A stretch of DNA of 64,000 bases from Oscillospiraceae bacterium (GTDB lineage Bacteria; Bacillota; Clostridia; Oscillospirales; Oscillospiraceae), in contig WQVH01000006.1 of assembly GCA_009781695.1 (NCBI GenBank), positions 1-64,000 on the forward strand, in the 5' to 3' direction. Made by a program: the position numbers and the translations under genes. The notes beneath the pieces are model-generated. The model made no database searches. It had not been told where the DNA came from and saw only the letters and a list, made by a program, of their open reading frames with translations. Below are positions 62,710-64,000 of the stretch, in pieces (positions within the stretch are counted from its first letter, which is position 1; the number at the start of each line of letters is the position of its first letter).

Positions 62710-64000
62710 AAAGGCAGCGCTTAATTCTGCATCAATGCTTATTTATGTTCTTGTATTTATTGTTTCAGGGCTTATTATTCCACGCTTGATTTTGACTCGC
62801 TTTGGCTCTGACTATAATGGTGTAATTGCTTCTATCAATCAATTTATAGGCTATATTGCCTTATTAGCAGCAGGGGCTGCCGGTGCTACCAGAGCCGCAC
62901 TTTATAGACCTCTTGCAGACAATGATAAGTTAAAGGTCAGTAGCATAATGTGGGCAACTGAAAGTTTTTTTCGAAAGGTTGCATTAATTTTTGTCAGTGT
63001 TTTAGCTGTAGTTGCCGCTCTTTATCCCTTTCTTGTCAGCGACACATTTGATTGGTTTTTTGTTTTTTCTCTTACAATCATTTTAGGGGGTAGCATGTTT
63101 TGCCTTTATTTTTTTGGCATAACATATCAGACCTTACTCGTTGCTGACCAACGAGCTTATATGAACACACTGATCCATATTTGTGTCGTAATTTTGAATA
63201 TAGCTGTGGCATCTTTTATGATTATGCGGGGTTTTGATATACGCATTGTAATGTTTGCTACAGCGGTTGTGCTGTCTCTACATCCATTGTTTCTCTATTT
63301 TTATGTGCGCAAAAGATACAAACTTGACTCGTCAGCAAAACCTGATAATAGCGCTATAAAGCAGCGTTGGGATGCTTTTGCCCATCAGCTGGCAGATTTT
63401 GTGCAGTTAAATGCAGGTATCATAATAGTTACAGTTTTCCTCGGTATAAGAGAAGCGTCAGTATTTACAGTCTACATCTTTATTATCCGCACTGTTAGAA
63501 TTGCTATAATCAGTGTTACGGGTTATGGCGTCGAAGCTTCTTTCGGTGACATGATAGCAAAGAATGAACAAAAGGCGCTGCAAGGCGGTGTTCGCATCAA
63601 TGAGTTTTTGGTAAATGGGGCATCTGCTTTTTTACTCTCCTGTACTGCTCTATTAATAGTTCCTTTTGTAATTGTTTACACAACAGGGGTCTACGATGTT
63701 AATTACTACGAGCCTCTTTTCGCTCTTATTGCCTGTGCCGCTGAGTTTGCTTTCGTAGCTCGAATTCCGGCTCAAAGTGTTATATACGCTGCCGGGCATT
63801 TCCGTCAGACAAGAGATGGCGCAATCGCAGAAATGGTTATTAATATCACCCTTTCCATAATATTAGTTCAATTCATGGGCCTTGCCGGTGTAGCTATGGG
63901 ATCACTATTTGCTGTCATTTTTCGTACAGTTCAGATGTCACTTTATGCGTCAAATCATATTATTAAGCGTAGCTTTTCGGTATTCTTGAAAAAGATGGTC
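62699..64000 (+). CDS. Wzx-type polysaccharide flippase, 3' end beyond window
   Basis: An open frame of 434 codons with no stop, cut by the window edge. It begins at ATG 62699, overlapping the previous gene by 11 bases, with GGAGG nine bases upstream. The start AALNSASMLIYVLVFIVSG and the LILTRFGSDYNGVIASINQF segment are typical of MATE-like polysaccharide transporters (Wzx/PST family). At least ten membrane segments are visible. Such proteins flip undecaprenyl-linked glycans. It is the third export system in the window, and the gene is probably nearly complete at about 434 of the usual 480-510 residues. Confidence 0.85.
   Translation, partial: MRAKKAALNSASMLIYVLVFIVSGLIIPRLILTRFGSDYNGVIASINQFIGYIALLAAGAAGATRAALYRPLADNDKLKVSSIMWATESFFRKVALIFVSVLAVVAALYPFLVSDTFDWFFVFSLTIILGGSMFCLYFFGITYQTLLVADQRAYMNTLIHICVVILNIAVASFMIMRGFDIRIVMFATAVVLSLHPLFLYFYVRKRYKLDSSAKPDNSAIKQRWDAFAHQLADFVQLNAGIIIVTVFLGIREASVFTVYIFIIRTVRIAIISVTGYGVEASFGDMIAKNEQKALQGGVRINEFLVNGASAFLLSCTALLIVPFVIVYTTGVYDVNYYEPLFALIACAAEFAFVARIPAQSVIYAAGHFRQTRDGAIAEMVINITLSIILVQFMGLAGVAMGSLFAVIFRTVQMSLYASNHIIKRSFSVFLKKMV

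Overview
The window looks like a chromosomal segment of a fermentative, Gram-positive anaerobe of the Bacillota, most likely class Clostridia. The signs are S-layer-homology (SLH) surface proteins, a CoA-transferase of the 4-hydroxybutyrate/butyryl-CoA:acetate family, strong AGGAGG-type ribosome sites with several GTG and TTG starts, and short hairpin repeats of a kind common in clostridial genomes. Genus cannot be read from the sequence. No tRNA, rRNA, CRISPR array, transposase or phage gene was seen.

Region 1 (1-8.0 kb): a receiver-only response regulator and a histidine kinase, a CoA-transferase, a GlpA-like FAD oxidoreductase with a C-terminal Fe-S domain, and two tandem MoeA-family genes, one fused to a periplasmic-binding-like domain. 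Region 2 (8.0-15 kb): two tandem paralogous secreted SLH proteins and a secreted RCC1 beta-propeller protein with a copper-amine-oxidase-N-like tail. Region 3 (15-26.3 kb, minus strand): a large membrane nucleotide-sugar dehydratase with its own promoter, then a tight seven-gene operon for UDP-N-acetyl-L-fucosamine (CapE/CapF/CapG type) with two glycosyltransferases, an ABC flippase and an O-antigen-ligase-like protein. Region 4 (26.5-64 kb, mostly plus strand) is a long surface-glycan locus. It holds a second ligase paralogue, a phosphoglycosyl transferase, WecB, a Wzm/Wzt-like ABC exporter, rhamnosyltransferases and rmlACBD. These are followed by an amino-sugar/acyl-carrier block (WecE-like aminotransferase, GtrB-like transferase, WbqC, LbH acyltransferase, FkbH, ACP, MaoC, SDR). 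A complete-looking legionaminic acid pathway comes next (PtmE-, LegH-, LegI-, LegG-, LegF-, LegB- and LegC-like), then a 974-aa membrane protein and the start of a Wzx-type flippase cut by the window edge.

The most unusual parts are two. First, the FkbH-ACP-MaoC-SDR cassette embedded among amino-sugar genes suggests that an acyl group is built on a dedicated carrier protein and placed on a 4-amino-4,6-dideoxy sugar. Second, a 167-bp MITE-like element is present in two full copies and one copy cut by the window start. Its terminal inverted repeats diverge between copies while a central 30-bp core is identical. One copy splits the rml genes and another abuts a promoter of an SLH gene.

Most gene calls rest on recognised motifs and family resemblance read by eye; no database search was run. 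Glycan structures, acceptors and donor assignments are inference.
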